From NCBI RefSeq assembly GCF_050434925.1, contig NZ_JBNDJK010000001.1:1116001-1180000 (forward strand): 64,000 nucleotides of DNA. Direction: 5' to 3'. Below, one piece after another: positions 34,316 to 43,402 of this stretch; within the stretch, counting starts at the first letter, position 1, and every line of letters begins with the position of its first letter. The notes beneath the pieces are model-generated. The model saw only the letters and a program-made list of their open reading frames with translations, was not told where the DNA came from and did not search any database. The stretch comes from Inquilinus ginsengisoli_B. Lineage in GTDB: Bacteria > Pseudomonadota > Alphaproteobacteria > DSM-16000 > Inquilinaceae. Both the position numbers and the translations under genes were made by a program.

Positions 34316-34861
34316 TCACCCTTCGCGAGACCTTCGAGTCATCCAACGCGTCAGGGAGGACGAGCGCTCGACTCTCAGGGCTGTGTAAGCCCCGACAAGA
34401 TCGGCAAGGCTGAAGCTGCGATTGAGTCCGCTCGGGTTCGGCAGGATCCAGACGGCGGCACCACAGAACCGGGAGGGTTGCGGCCCCCAATCGACCCGCT
34501 CGCCTGCGATCGCCTCATAAGCAGCCTTTCCCAGGAATGCGATGGTCTCGGGGCGGAAGCGTTCGAGCTTAGCGCGGAGCCCCCCTCCGGAATCCCGCAG
34601 TTCGTGACCGTGCAACTCGCCGGCACTGCGCGTGGCCCGCGAAACAGCGGCGGTGATGCCGCACCCGAACTCGAGCAGACGGCGATCGTCCTGGGCCGAA
34701 ATCCTCTCGGGCGTGAAGCCGGACAGGTGCAGGACGGGCCAGAAGCGGTTGGACGCCGATCCGAAATTGTGGCCGGAGGCAGCCGCCCGGGCGCTGGGAT
34801 TGATGCCGCAGAAGACCACCGGAAGACCCGGCGCAAGTATGTCGAAATAGGACAGCTCCAT
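34316..34861 (-). CDS. mug: Mismatch-specific uracil-DNA glycosylase (Mug/TDG family)
   Basis: A 181-residue DNA repair enzyme that removes uracil, thymine or etheno-bases from mispairs. Motif 1 is VVFCGINPSARAAASGHNFGS (quoted as family blocks; the GINPS core contains the catalytic Asn). The second motif is LPNPSGLNR (about 140-148), the Mug/TDG intercalation loop. Full family length. It lies 6 bases from the end of the MFS gene on the same strand and is probably the promoter-distal member of that transcript. Confidence 0.88.
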   Translation of the reverse strand: MELSYFDILAPGLPVVFCGINPSARAAASGHNFGSASNRFWPVLHLSGFTPERISAQDDRRLLEFGCGITAAVSRATRSAGELHGHELRDSGGGLRAKLERFRPETIAFLGKAAYEAIAGERVDWGPQPSRFCGAAVWILPNPSGLNRSFSLADLVGAYTALRVERSSSLTRWMTRRSREG

Positions 34862-34867
34862 CGGGGG

Positions 34868-36478
34868 TTACCCGCGCGTCGAGGGAAGATCGATGCGCGG
34901 CGGCGTCATCGGGTTGGGTGGCGGGCGGCGCAGCAGCAGCACCAGCAGCAAGGCCAGCGCCAGCACCCAGGCGACGATCCAGAAGCCGTCGATATAGGCC
35001 AGCACATAGGCTTCGCGCTGGACGAACCGGCCGGCCTGAGCGATCCCCTGGCTGGTCTCCAGCCCGATATTGTTGGCGCGCTGAGCGAAGACATTCGAGA
35101 GCGCGGTCACGACGCGGTCCACCACGTCGGAGCCCGAGCTGAGATGCTGCCCGGTCAGGTTCGAATAGACCTGTTCGCGCACCCGCACGAAGGTCTGCAT
35201 GAAGGCCGTCCCCAGCTCGATGCCGAACAGCCGGAAGATCTGGATCGTCGCGGCGATGGCGGCGGCCTGGGGCGGCGTGATGTTCGAGACGGCAAAGGTG
35301 ACCAGTGACGTCAGGCCGATGGCCAGGCCGACGGCCTCGACGATCTGGGAGGGCAGGAAGTCGCCGCCGGCCCAGTCATGGGTCAGGCCCGTGTCCATCC
35401 AGCTGCCGATCGCGATCAGGGCGAAACCGATGGCCAGGAGGAGGCGCGCATCGATCTTTCGCAGCGCCAGCACCACCAGCGGGATGATCAGGAACTGCGG
35501 CAGGGCGATCCAGTTGAGAACGTCGCCGACCTGCAGCGCCCGCAGGCCCTGGATGCGCGTCAGATAGTCCGGCAGGACAAAGGCCGTGGCCTGGGCCCCG
35601 AAGCCGTAGATGCAGATCAGCAGCGCCGGGATCGCGACATTCGCCTGGCCCAGCACCCGCAGGTGAATCAGGGGGCGCTCGACGACCATCTCATTGACGA
35701 TGAAGGCGGCGACCAGCAGCAGCCCTCCCGCCAGGCAGCCGATGACGACGCCGGAATTCAGCCAGTCGAGGCGGTTGCCCTGGTCCAGCGCGACATAGAG
35801 CAACCCGAAGCCCAGCCCGGCGAAGATGATGGCGCCCCAATCGGTGCGGCGCAAAAGCTCGCGATTGATGCCCTCGCGCGGCACCGCCCAGAGGATGATC
35901 AGGGCCATGGCGGAGGTCAGGACGACATTCTGCCAGAAGATCCATTGCCACTGGCCGGTCTCCGAATACCAGGCCTCGAGCGAGGCGGCGACGTTCTGGG
36001 AGAAGGTGAAGCGGAAGGCGTACGCGGCGATGCCCCAGATCCACCAGCGTGGCGCCAGGCTGCGCAGGATGAAGCCGAGGGAGGCGGGAATGAAGGTGCC
36101 GACCGCAAAGCCTCGGACGATCTGCAGGGCGATGACGGCCTCGTAGCCGGCCATGAACGGCAGCAGCAGCGAGGACAGGATGAAGATCACGCTGGCCCAG
36201 AGCAGGAAGCGCCGGGTGCCGATGACGATGCTGAGCCAGGCCGCGCACGGCGCCACCACCATCTGGCTGGCGGAGAAGGCGGTGGTCAGCCAGGACCCCT
36301 CATCGAAGCCGAGGCCGAGCCCGCCGCGGATGTCGGCGAGGCCGAAGCTGGTGACCCGCGTGTTCAGCGTCGAGATGACGGCCCCCAGCAGCACCGCCGC
36401 GACGCCGGCCACGGGACGCAGGCAGGGTGCCGCCGCGGGGCTCGTACGGGCGCCCGCAGCCTCGAGGGTGACGGTCAC
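34868..36478 (-). CDS. MFS drug:H+ antiporter, DHA2/EmrB family
   Basis: A 536-residue inner-membrane transporter with about 14 hydrophobic segments. The N-terminal VLLGAVISTLNTRVTSFGLADIRGGL matches EmrB, where the usual Asp of TM1 appears as STLNTRV. WLTTAFSASQMVVAP and QIVRGFAVGTFIPASLGF (motif A/C-like) follow, as does the long periplasmic loop before the last helix that is typical of the EmrB group. It overlaps the adaptor gene by 4 bases (ATGA), so the two are translationally coupled, and the pair should work as EmrAB with a separately encoded TolC. Confidence 0.92.
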   Translation of the reverse strand: MTVTLEAAGARTSPAAAPCLRPVAGVAAVLLGAVISTLNTRVTSFGLADIRGGLGLGFDEGSWLTTAFSASQMVVAPCAAWLSIVIGTRRFLLWASVIFILSSLLLPFMAGYEAVIALQIVRGFAVGTFIPASLGFILRSLAPRWWIWGIAAYAFRFTFSQNVAASLEAWYSETGQWQWIFWQNVVLTSAMALIILWAVPREGINRELLRRTDWGAIIFAGLGFGLLYVALDQGNRLDWLNSGVVIGCLAGGLLLVAAFIVNEMVVERPLIHLRVLGQANVAIPALLICIYGFGAQATAFVLPDYLTRIQGLRALQVGDVLNWIALPQFLIIPLVVLALRKIDARLLLAIGFALIAIGSWMDTGLTHDWAGGDFLPSQIVEAVGLAIGLTSLVTFAVSNITPPQAAAIAATIQIFRLFGIELGTAFMQTFVRVREQVYSNLTGQHLSSGSDVVDRVVTALSNVFAQRANNIGLETSQGIAQAGRFVQREAYVLAYIDGFWIVAWVLALALLLVLLLRRPPPNPMTPPRIDLPSTRG

Positions 36479-37641
36479 GGCCGCGCCGGCGCGCCGTCGG
36501 TCAGGATCGTCGCGACCGCCGACATGCCGGGACGCAGCCGGCCGGCCAGCGGGCTGCCGGGATCGAGCAGGATCTTGACCGGGATGCGCTGCACCACCTT
36601 GGTGAAATTGCCGGTGGCGTTGTCCGGCGGCAGCAGGCTGAACTGCGATCCGCTGGCCGGCGCGATGCTGTCGACCCGGCCGGTCACGGTCGTTCCGGGA
36701 AAGGTGTCGAAGGTGACCTCGGCCTTCTGGCCGATCGCCACCCGGGTCAGCTGGGTCTCCTTGTAGTTCGCGATCACCCAGACATTGTCCAGCGGGACCA
36801 CGGAGATGACCTGGGTGCCAGGACGTATATATTGTCCGGCACGGACCCCGCGCTCGCCGACCATGCCGTCCACCGGTGCGATGATCCGGGTGTAGCCGAG
36901 ATTGGTCTTGGCCAGCGCGAGCGCCGCGTTCTTGGCCTTGGCATCGGCGCGGAGCTGCAGCTCCTGGGTGTCGAGCACGCCCATCTGCCGGCGAGCGCCC
37001 TCGAACTCGGCCTGGTTGCGCGTCAGGGTGGCCTCGAAGCGTTTTTCGTCGGCGACGGCCTGCTCCACCCTCTGGGCCGTGCCGAAGGTGGTCCCCAGCA
37101 AGGTCTGCTGGCGGCTCAGCTCCAGCTTGGTGCGATCGACATCGGCCTGGGTCGCGGCGATGACACTTTGCGCCTGGTCGATCTCGGCATGCTGCAGGTC
37201 CTTGCGCGCCTTCAGGTTCTGGATCGCGGCCTCCGCGCCCAGCACATCCGCCGCGGCCTGGTCCACCCGCGCCCGATAGTCCTGGTCATCGATCTCGACC
37301 AGCAGGTCCCCGGCCTTGACCAGCTGGAAGTCGGTCACGGCGACGCGCTCGACATAGCCGTCGACCTGGGCGCTGAGGGGGGTGATGTCGCCGCGGACAT
37401 AGGCGTTGTCCGTGGTCTGGCGGCTCGCCTGGCCGGCCCAGACGTCCCAGCGGATGACGAACAGGGCAACGATGCTGCCCGCAATAACGAGGATCACCAG
37501 CCGGAGCAGCCAGGCGCCCAGCCGATGCGACGGTGCGGCCGGCCTGGTGCCGGTGCTCTGGTCCGGGGCAGCAGGCGGCTGCCCGGCAGCGGGCGGCGGT
37601 GCGGAAGGGCTGAGAGCCGAGGGCGCTGGCGGCTGATCCAT
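36475..37641 (-). CDS. HlyD/EmrA-family membrane fusion protein
   Basis: A 388-residue adaptor. A Pro/Ala-rich cytoplasmic N-terminus (about 1-40) is followed by one membrane helix (LLRLVILVIAGSIVALFVI, about 45-63). Then come the lipoyl half with YVRGDITPLSAQVDGYV, a coiled-coil hairpin (about 115-195), and the second lipoyl half NLGYTRIIAPVDGMVG. YIRPGTQVISVVPL is typical of EmrA. The ATG at 37641 follows GAGGGAAA; an upstream in-frame start would add 30 residues unlike the family. It is first of the emrAB-like operon. Confidence 0.92.
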   Translation of the reverse strand: MDQPPAPSALSPSAPPPAAGQPPAAPDQSTGTRPAAPSHRLGAWLLRLVILVIAGSIVALFVIRWDVWAGQASRQTTDNAYVRGDITPLSAQVDGYVERVAVTDFQLVKAGDLLVEIDDQDYRARVDQAAADVLGAEAAIQNLKARKDLQHAEIDQAQSVIAATQADVDRTKLELSRQQTLLGTTFGTAQRVEQAVADEKRFEATLTRNQAEFEGARRQMGVLDTQELQLRADAKAKNAALALAKTNLGYTRIIAPVDGMVGERGVRAGQYIRPGTQVISVVPLDNVWVIANYKETQLTRVAIGQKAEVTFDTFPGTTVTGRVDSIAPASGSQFSLLPPDNATGNFTKVVQRIPVKILLDPGSPLAGRLRPGMSAVATILTDGAPARP

Positions 37642-37839
37642 CACGATTTCCCTCGGATTCCGGCCACGGGCACGCTCATTGTCCTGAGCCCAGGCTGCGT
37701 GCGGTCGCCGTGCAACCCGCCGGCCGAACACAGTCTCAATCCGGCAAGTTTAGTCGACGCCTCGTTACGCCGTCGACTACACCTACGGTTAGGTCCGACT
37801 GCCGGATTCCTCGGCAACTTCAGGAGCGGGAGCAGCAGG

Positions 37840-38217
37840 ATGGACGAAAGCGGGATTCGCGAGGCTCTCGATCGTCACTGGGCCGCCTCGGACGCCGGCG
37901 ACTTCGCTGCCGAGCACGATATCTACCGGGAAGGCGGTGCTCGAATACCCGCAATCGGGCGAGCGTATCAGGGGCCGGCACAACATCCAGCCCTCCCGCG
38001 CCGCGCAGCCGAATGCGAAGCGCTTCAAGGTGCGCCGCATCGTTGGTTCGGGCGACCTCTGGGTCACCGAATTCGTTCTCTCCTATGACGGCCGGCCATC
38101 CTTTGCGGTGAGCGTCATGGAGTTCCTGGACGGCAAGGTGGCGCGCGAGACCCAGTATTTCGCCGACCGTTCGAGGCCGGGCCTTCGCGGGCGGCCTGGG
38201 TCGAGCGCATGGGGTGA
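37840..38217 (+). pseudogene. NTF2/SnoaL-like gene disrupted by two frameshifts
   Basis: The reading begins MDESGIREALDRHWAASDAG in one frame up to DIYRE (to about 37932). It continues in the next frame as AVLEYPQSGERIRGRHNIQ through RETQYFAD (37934-38167) and returns to the first frame as PFEAGPSRAAWVERMG with TGA at 38215-38217. Joined, it makes a typical NTF2-like protein of about 125 residues. The breaks correspond to a 2-base loss near 37933 and a 1-base loss near 38167, together one codon. Either the gene is decaying or the consensus has errors here. Confidence 0.75.
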
Positions 38218-38305
38218 GGTGCCGGACAGCCGCGGCCGCCTGTCTTTCGCAGACCGCGCCGACCGCCGTCGTGATTTGACGCTGCTGCTCCAGGACGAGC
38301 CGGCG

Positions 38306-38881
38306 TCACCCGGCAGAAATCGGGTCGTCCTCGAACAGGCCGGTCGGCAGCCCGTCAATGCTGCGGGTGTTCTTCTGCCGGCGATAGGCCTCCAGCCCCT
38401 CCTGCCTCTCCTTCGCCTCGGCCCAGCGGGCCAGGGTCGGGCGTTCGCCGGCATGGTCGAACAGCGGCACGCCGAAGCCGCAGGAGGTCTGCACCAGGTC
38501 GATGTCGAGCCGGATCATCTGCCGGGCGCCGAGCGGTTCCACGCCGCCATATTCCGCCGCCAGCAGGCGGGCATAGTCCGCCCCGCCGCGGCGCAGCACC
38601 CGGCCGGCGCCGTACAGCCGCAGAATCATCGGCGCGCCCTCGAAGGCGCAGAGCATCAGGGTCAGCCGGCCGGTGGCGCGCAGATGCGCCGCGGTCTCGT
38701 TGCCGCTGCCGGTCAGGTCGAGATAGACCACCGCCTTCGGCCCCAGCACCCGCAGCATGTCGGTGCCGCGCGGCGAGACATTGACCCGCCCGGTGGCGGC
38801 GGCGGAGGCGGTGAAGAACACCCGCTGGCGCAGGATGAACTCCTGCAGCGCCGGCGAGATCTCCGGGAACTGCTTGGCCAT
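38306..38881 (-). CDS. Pyridoxamine 5'-phosphate oxidase-family protein (FMN-binding)
   Basis: A 191-residue split-barrel protein. EFILRQRVFFTASAAATGRVNVSPRG opens the FMN-binding barrel (quoted as family blocks), and VVYLDLTGSGNETAAHL and RLTLMLCAFEGAPMILRLYG follow, typical of the PNPOx-like family with unknown substrate. The C-terminal extension IDLVQTSCGFGVPLFDH is characteristic of the subgroup. It is probably an FMN- or F420-type reductase rather than true PdxH. It lies 30 bases downstream of fabI on the same strand and may be in that transcript. Confidence 0.83.
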   Translation of the reverse strand: MAKQFPEISPALQEFILRQRVFFTASAAATGRVNVSPRGTDMLRVLGPKAVVYLDLTGSGNETAAHLRATGRLTLMLCAFEGAPMILRLYGAGRVLRRGGADYARLLAAEYGGVEPLGARQMIRLDIDLVQTSCGFGVPLFDHAGERPTLARWAEAKERQEGLEAYRRQKNTRSIDGLPTGLFEDDPISAG

Positions 38882-38911
38882 GGCCCCTCTCTCCCGCGAA
38901 CGGGCGGGCGA

Positions 38912-39745
38912 CTATACCTCCGCCGCCTCGCTGTTGCGCGGCGCGGCCGGCATGCCGATGGCATGATAGCCGGCGTCGACATGGTGCACCTCGCCGGTGA
39001 CGCCGGTCGACAGCGGCCCCAGCAGATACAGGGCGGCGCCGCCGACCTCGTCCAGGGTGACGTTCTTGCGCAGCGGGCTGTTCTGCTGGTTGAAGCGGAA
39101 CACGTAGCGCGCGTCGCCGATGGCGCTGCCGGCCAGGGTGCGCATCGGCCCGGCCGAGATCGCGTTGACCCGGACCGCCTGCGGGCCCAGATCGGCCGCC
39201 AGGTAGCGTACGCTGGCCTCCAGCGCCGCCTTGGCCACGCCCATGACGTTGTAGTTCGGCATCACCCGCTCGGCGCCGAGATAGGTCAGCGTCAGCAGGC
39301 TGCCGCCATCCGGCATGATCGCCGCCGCCCGCTTCGCCAGCGCGGTGAAGCTGTAGCAGCTGATCCGCATGGTGCGGCTGAAGTTCTCGGCCGTGGTGTC
39401 GAGGTAGCGGCCCTTCAGCTCTTCCTTGTCGGAATAGGCGATGGCGTGGACCAGGAAGTCGATCGACCCCCATTCCGCGCCCAGCCGGTCGAACAGGGCG
39501 GCGATCGACGCCTCGTCCTCGACGTCGCAGGGCGCCAGGAAGCTGGCGCCGATCGACTGGATCAGCGGTTCGACCCGCTTGCGGAAGGCGTCGCCCTGAT
39601 AGGTGAAGGCCAGCTCGGCCCCCTCGCGCGCCAGCACCGAGGCGATGCCCCAGGCGATCGAATGGTTGTTGGCGACGCCCATGATCAGGCCGCGCTTGCC
39701 GGCCATCAGGCCGGTGCCGCGGCGTTCGGTCGAAGTGGTGGTCAT
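38912..39745 (-). CDS. fabI: Enoyl-[acyl-carrier-protein] reductase (NADH)
   Basis: A 277-residue SDR-fold enzyme that performs the last reduction of each fatty-acid elongation cycle and is the target of triclosan-type inhibitors. The cofactor segment GLIMGVANNHSIAWGIA, DFLVHAIAYSDKEELKGRY and the FabI catalytic spacing Y-x6-K in NYNVMGVAKAALE are present. ISAGPMRTLAGSAIG is the substrate-binding loop. It overlaps fabB by 4 bases, so the three fab genes are one operon (fabA-fabB-fabI). Confidence 0.95.
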   Translation of the reverse strand: MTTTSTERRGTGLMAGKRGLIMGVANNHSIAWGIASVLAREGAELAFTYQGDAFRKRVEPLIQSIGASFLAPCDVEDEASIAALFDRLGAEWGSIDFLVHAIAYSDKEELKGRYLDTTAENFSRTMRISCYSFTALAKRAAAIMPDGGSLLTLTYLGAERVMPNYNVMGVAKAALEASVRYLAADLGPQAVRVNAISAGPMRTLAGSAIGDARYVFRFNQQNSPLRKNVTLDEVGGAALYLLGPLSTGVTGEVHHVDAGYHAIGMPAAPRNSEAAEV

Positions 39746-40959
39746 GCAGCGTACCGCTTGAAGGCGAGCGTCGCGTTGGTCCCGCCGAAGCCGAAGCTGT
39801 TGGAGAGGACTGTGGTCAGCCCGGCATTATCGATCCGTTGCCGCACGATCGGGAAACCCTCCGCGGCCGGGTCGAGATTCTCGATGTTGGCGCTGGCGGT
39901 GATGAAGTCGTGCTTCATCATCAGCAGGCTGTAGATCGCCTCGTGCACCCCGGCGGCGCCGAGCGAATGGCCCGACAGCGACTTGGTCGAGCTGATCTTG
40001 GGCGCCTTGTCGCCGAACACCTCGCGGATCGCGCCCAGCTCGGTGACGTCGCCGACCGGGGTCGAGGTGCCGTGGGTGTTGATGTAGTCGACCGGCCCCT
40101 CCACCGTCGCCAGTGCTTGGCGCATGCAGCGCACCGCGCCCTCGCCCGACGGCGCGACCATGTCGTAGCCGTCTGAGGTGGCGCCGTAGCCGACCAGCTC
40201 GCCATAGATCCTGGCGCCGCGCGCCTTGGCGTGCTCCAGCTCCTCCAGCACCACGGTGCCGCCGCCGCCGGCGATGACGAAGCCGTCGCGGTCGCGGTCA
40301 TAGGCGCGGCTCGCGCGCTCCGGCGTGTCGTTGAAGCGCGAGGAGAAGGCGCCCATCGAATCGAACAGCACCGACAGGGTCCAGTGCAGCTCCTCGCCGC
40401 CGCCGGCGAAGACGATGTCCTGCTTGCCCCACTGGATCAGCTCGGCGCCGTTGCCGATGCAATGCGCCGAGGTCGAGCAGGCGGAGGAGATCGAGTAGTT
40501 GACGCCCTTGATCTTGAACGGCGTCGCCAGCGTCGCCGAGTTGGTCGACGACATGCAGCGCGGCACCATATAGGGGCCGATCCGCTTCGGCCCCTTCTCG
40601 CGGGTGATGTCGGCCGCGTCGACCTGGTTCGAGGTCGACGGCCCGCCGGAGCCCATGATCAGCCCGGAGCGCTCGTTCGAGACGTCGCTCTCCTCCAGCC
40701 CGGCATCGGCGATGGCCTGGGCCATGGCGATGTAGTTGTAGGCAGCACCCGGCCCCATGAAGCGCAGGATGCGCCGGTCGACATGGTCGGCCGGGTCCAG
40801 CTTCACCGTGCCGTGGACATGGCAGCGGAAGCCGAGCTCCTTGTATTCCGGCGCCGCGACGATGCCGGAACGGCCCTCGCGCAGGCTGGCGGTGACCTCG
40901 TCCTGGTTGTTGCCGATGCTCGACACGATGCCGAGCCCGGTGACGACGACGCGACGCAT
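39742..40959 (-). CDS. fabB: 3-oxoacyl-[acyl-carrier-protein] synthase I
   Basis: A 405-residue condensing enzyme. The catalytic Cys lies in SSACSTSAHCIG (about 163), and the two His in NTHGTSTPVGD and KSLSGHSLGAAG. The C-terminal NSFGFGGTNATLAF is canonical. Proximity to fabA and details such as MRRVVVTGLGIVSSIGNNQ assign FabB rather than FabF; it elongates the cis-unsaturated intermediates made by FabA. It starts 20 bases after the fabA stop. Confidence 0.95.
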   Translation of the reverse strand: MRRVVVTGLGIVSSIGNNQDEVTASLREGRSGIVAAPEYKELGFRCHVHGTVKLDPADHVDRRILRFMGPGAAYNYIAMAQAIADAGLEESDVSNERSGLIMGSGGPSTSNQVDAADITREKGPKRIGPYMVPRCMSSTNSATLATPFKIKGVNYSISSACSTSAHCIGNGAELIQWGKQDIVFAGGGEELHWTLSVLFDSMGAFSSRFNDTPERASRAYDRDRDGFVIAGGGGTVVLEELEHAKARGARIYGELVGYGATSDGYDMVAPSGEGAVRCMRQALATVEGPVDYINTHGTSTPVGDVTELGAIREVFGDKAPKISSTKSLSGHSLGAAGVHEAIYSLLMMKHDFITASANIENLDPAAEGFPIVRQRIDNAGLTTVLSNSFGFGGTNATLAFKRYAA

Positions 40960-40978
40960 GGTGGTTCTCCGCGGTTCG

Positions 40979-41515
40979 TCAGAAGGCTTCGGTCGACGTG
41001 AACAGGCCGACCCTCAGATCCTTGGCCTCGAAGATGATCTTGCCGTCGCAGGCGACGCTGCCATCGGCGATGCCCAGCACCAGCTTGCGGTTGATCACCC
41101 GCTTCAGGTCCAGGCGGTAGGTCACCAGCTTGGCGTCGGGCAGCACCTGGCCGGTGAACTTGACCTCGCCGGTCGACAGCGCCCGGCCCTTGCCCGGCGC
41201 CCCGGTCCAGCCCAGGTAGAAGCCCAGCAGCTGCCACAGCGCGTCGAGGCCCAGGCAGCCCGGCATCACCGGGTCGGCTTCGAAATGGCAGGCGAAGAAC
41301 CACAGGTCCGGCCGGATCTCGAACTCGGCCACGGCCTCGCCCTTGCCATGGGCGCCGCCGTCGTCGTTGATGGTGGTGATCCGGTCCATCATCAGCATGG
41401 GCGGCAGCGGCAGCCGGGCATTGCCGGGGCCGAACAGCTCGCCATGCGCGCAGGACAGCAGGTCTTCGTAGGTGTAGCTCGATTTACCGGTCACGGCCGC
41501 GTTGGCGCCTTCCAT
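40979..41515 (-). CDS. fabA: 3-hydroxydecanoyl-[acyl-carrier-protein] dehydratase/isomerase
   Basis: A 178-residue hot-dog fold enzyme that introduces the cis double bond of unsaturated fatty acids. The active-site His is in FFACHFEADPVMPGCLGLDALWQ (cited as family block; His about 77, with Asp at about 91), and LLSCAHGELFGPGNARLPLPPMLMMDRI is typical of the N-terminus. The ATG at 41515 gives the usual family length. It is first of the fabA-fabB-fabI operon; the 178-base gap to the divergent TPR gene should hold its promoter. Confidence 0.95.
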   Translation of the reverse strand: MEGANAAVTGKSSYTYEDLLSCAHGELFGPGNARLPLPPMLMMDRITTINDDGGAHGKGEAVAEFEIRPDLWFFACHFEADPVMPGCLGLDALWQLLGFYLGWTGAPGKGRALSTGEVKFTGQVLPDAKLVTYRLDLKRVINRKLVLGIADGSVACDGKIIFEAKDLRVGLFTSTEAF

Positions 41516-41693
41516 GGTCTCACCGACGCGCGCGACTGTAGCGTTTTTTCGGATGGGCACAAGTCCGAGCCCAGCGGCGGCGGCTCTGTGAATATAGATG
41601 GGCCCAATGGTCGCGGCGAACAGGCATTGCCTGCGACCCTCCGGCCCCCTAGCTTCGGGGATCACGGCACCTTTCGGCGAAGTGGACGCGCGC

Positions 41694-43400
41694 ATGACCG
41701 TCTGGCGGACGACCCTCCTGGCCTCCTGTGTCGCGGCGACGGCGATGCTGCGGCCGCCGGCCGCCGAGGCCGCCACCGATCCGCGCACCGTCTCGGGCGC
41801 CTATCTCGCCGGCGCCCATGCGCTGGTCGCCCGCGACCTCGCCGCCGCCGGCCGGTTCTTCAGCCAGGTGCTGGCGACCGACCCGGACAACCTGGCGCTG
41901 CTGCGGCGCAGCTTCACCCTGACCCTGGCCGGCGGCGACGTCGACGGCGCCGCCAAGCTGGCCCAGCGGCTGGACACGGCCGACACCGCCGACCAGCTGG
42001 TCCGCATCACCCTGATCCTGCACGACGCCAAGGCCGGCAAGTGGCGCGACGCCCTGGCCCGGCTGAAGACCATGGAGACGGCGGGCACCGCCAGATCGAT
42101 CACGCCGATCATCGCCGCCTGGCTCCGGGTCGGCGCCGGCGACGGCAAGGCGGCGCTGTCCAGCCTCGACCCGATGCTGCAGCCGCCGCGGCCGGACGCG
42201 CTGTCGTCGATCCAGAAGGCGCTGCTGCTCGACTATCTCGGCGACCTCGACGGCGCCCAGAAGGCCTATGAGGCGCTGGGCGACATGGGCGGCACGGTGC
42301 GGCTGGTCGAAGGGCTGGCCGGCGTCTATCAGCGCCAGGGCCAGCGCGACAAGGCGCGCCAGCTCTATCGCAGCTTCACCGACCGCAACGGCGACAACCT
42401 GCTGCTGGAGCCGGCGATCCAGCGCCTGGACAAGGGCGACCGGCCGCAGCCGCTGATCGGCAGCCCGGCCGAAGGGCTGGCCGAGGCCCTGTTCTACATC
42501 GCCAGCGCCGTCAGCCAGGACCGCGACGCCGAGGGCGGCGACACCGCCCTGATCTACACCCGCCTGGCCCTGTATCTGCGGCCCGACTTCCCAGTGACGC
42601 AGATCCTGCTGGGCGACGTGCTGTCCGGGCAGGACCAGTACCAGAACGCGATCGCCGCCTATGAAGCGCTGCCGGACGGCACCCCGGCCGGCTGGATGGC
42701 ACGGCTGCGCGAGACCCTGGCCTATGAAAGCCTGGAGCAGTTCGACAAGGGCATCGCCCTGGCCGCCGACCTGGTGTCGGAGCGGCCGGACAGCCCGGCC
42801 GGCTATCTCCGCCTCGCCGACCTGTACCGGGCGAAGCAGGATTTCGCCTCAGCCGTCGTCGCCTATGACGACGCGGCGCGCCGGCAGAAGCGGCTGGAGG
42901 AGGTCGACTGGACCTTCCTGTACCGCCGCGGCATCGCGCTCGAGCGCAGCGGCCGCTTCGACCGGGCCGAGCAGGATCTGCGCCGCGCCATCGGGCTGAA
43001 CCCGGACCACGCCAACCTGCTGAACTATCTCGGCTACTCGCTGCTCGACCGCGGCAAGGACCTGAGGGAGGCGGAGGATCTGATCCGCAAGGCGGTCGAC
43101 CAGTCGCCGAACGACGGCTACATCATCGACAGCCTGGGCTGGGTCTATTACCGCACCAACCAGATGGAAAAGGCGGTGGAGACGCTGGAGAAGGCGATCT
43201 CGCTGAAGCCCGAGGACCCGACCATCAACGACCATCTCGGCGACGCCTATTGGCGGGTCGGCCGCAAGCTCGAGGCCCGCTACCAGTGGGAGGCGGCGCT
43301 GCGCACCACCGAGGGCGACCCGCCGAAGGACAAGATCGAGGCCAAGCTGGCCAACGGCCTGCCCGCCGAGGAGGCCTCGGCCCCGGTCAAATCGAACTGA
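41694..43400 (+). CDS. Secreted TPR-repeat protein
   Basis: A 568-residue protein with an N-terminal signal (MTVWRTTLLASCVAATAML... cleavage near AEAATD, about 27). It then consists almost wholly of tetratricopeptide repeats. Clear TPR units occur between about 340 and 540, such as SPAGYLRLADLYRAKQDF, HANLLNYLGYSLLDRGKDL, YIIDSLGWVYYRTNQMEKA and TINDHLGDAYWRVGRK. It should be periplasmic and scaffold protein-protein contacts, in the manner of envelope biogenesis TPR proteins. It ends 3 bases before ispE, and this pairing suggests one transcript. Confidence 0.85.
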   Translation: MTVWRTTLLASCVAATAMLRPPAAEAATDPRTVSGAYLAGAHALVARDLAAAGRFFSQVLATDPDNLALLRRSFTLTLAGGDVDGAAKLAQRLDTADTADQLVRITLILHDAKAGKWRDALARLKTMETAGTARSITPIIAAWLRVGAGDGKAALSSLDPMLQPPRPDALSSIQKALLLDYLGDLDGAQKAYEALGDMGGTVRLVEGLAGVYQRQGQRDKARQLYRSFTDRNGDNLLLEPAIQRLDKGDRPQPLIGSPAEGLAEALFYIASAVSQDRDAEGGDTALIYTRLALYLRPDFPVTQILLGDVLSGQDQYQNAIAAYEALPDGTPAGWMARLRETLAYESLEQFDKGIALAADLVSERPDSPAGYLRLADLYRAKQDFASAVVAYDDAARRQKRLEEVDWTFLYRRGIALERSGRFDRAEQDLRRAIGLNPDHANLLNYLGYSLLDRGKDLREAEDLIRKAVDQSPNDGYIIDSLGWVYYRTNQMEKAVETLEKAISLKPEDPTINDHLGDAYWRVGRKLEARYQWEAALRTTEGDPPKDKIEAKLANGLPAEEASAPVKSN

Positions 43401-43402
43401 CC

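Noticed and set aside
38218..39934. Long plus-strand frame after the NTF2-like segment
   Set aside because: It is antisense to the PNPOx-like gene and fabI, with Arg/Gly/Gln/His-rich composition typical of shadow frames in high-GC DNA.
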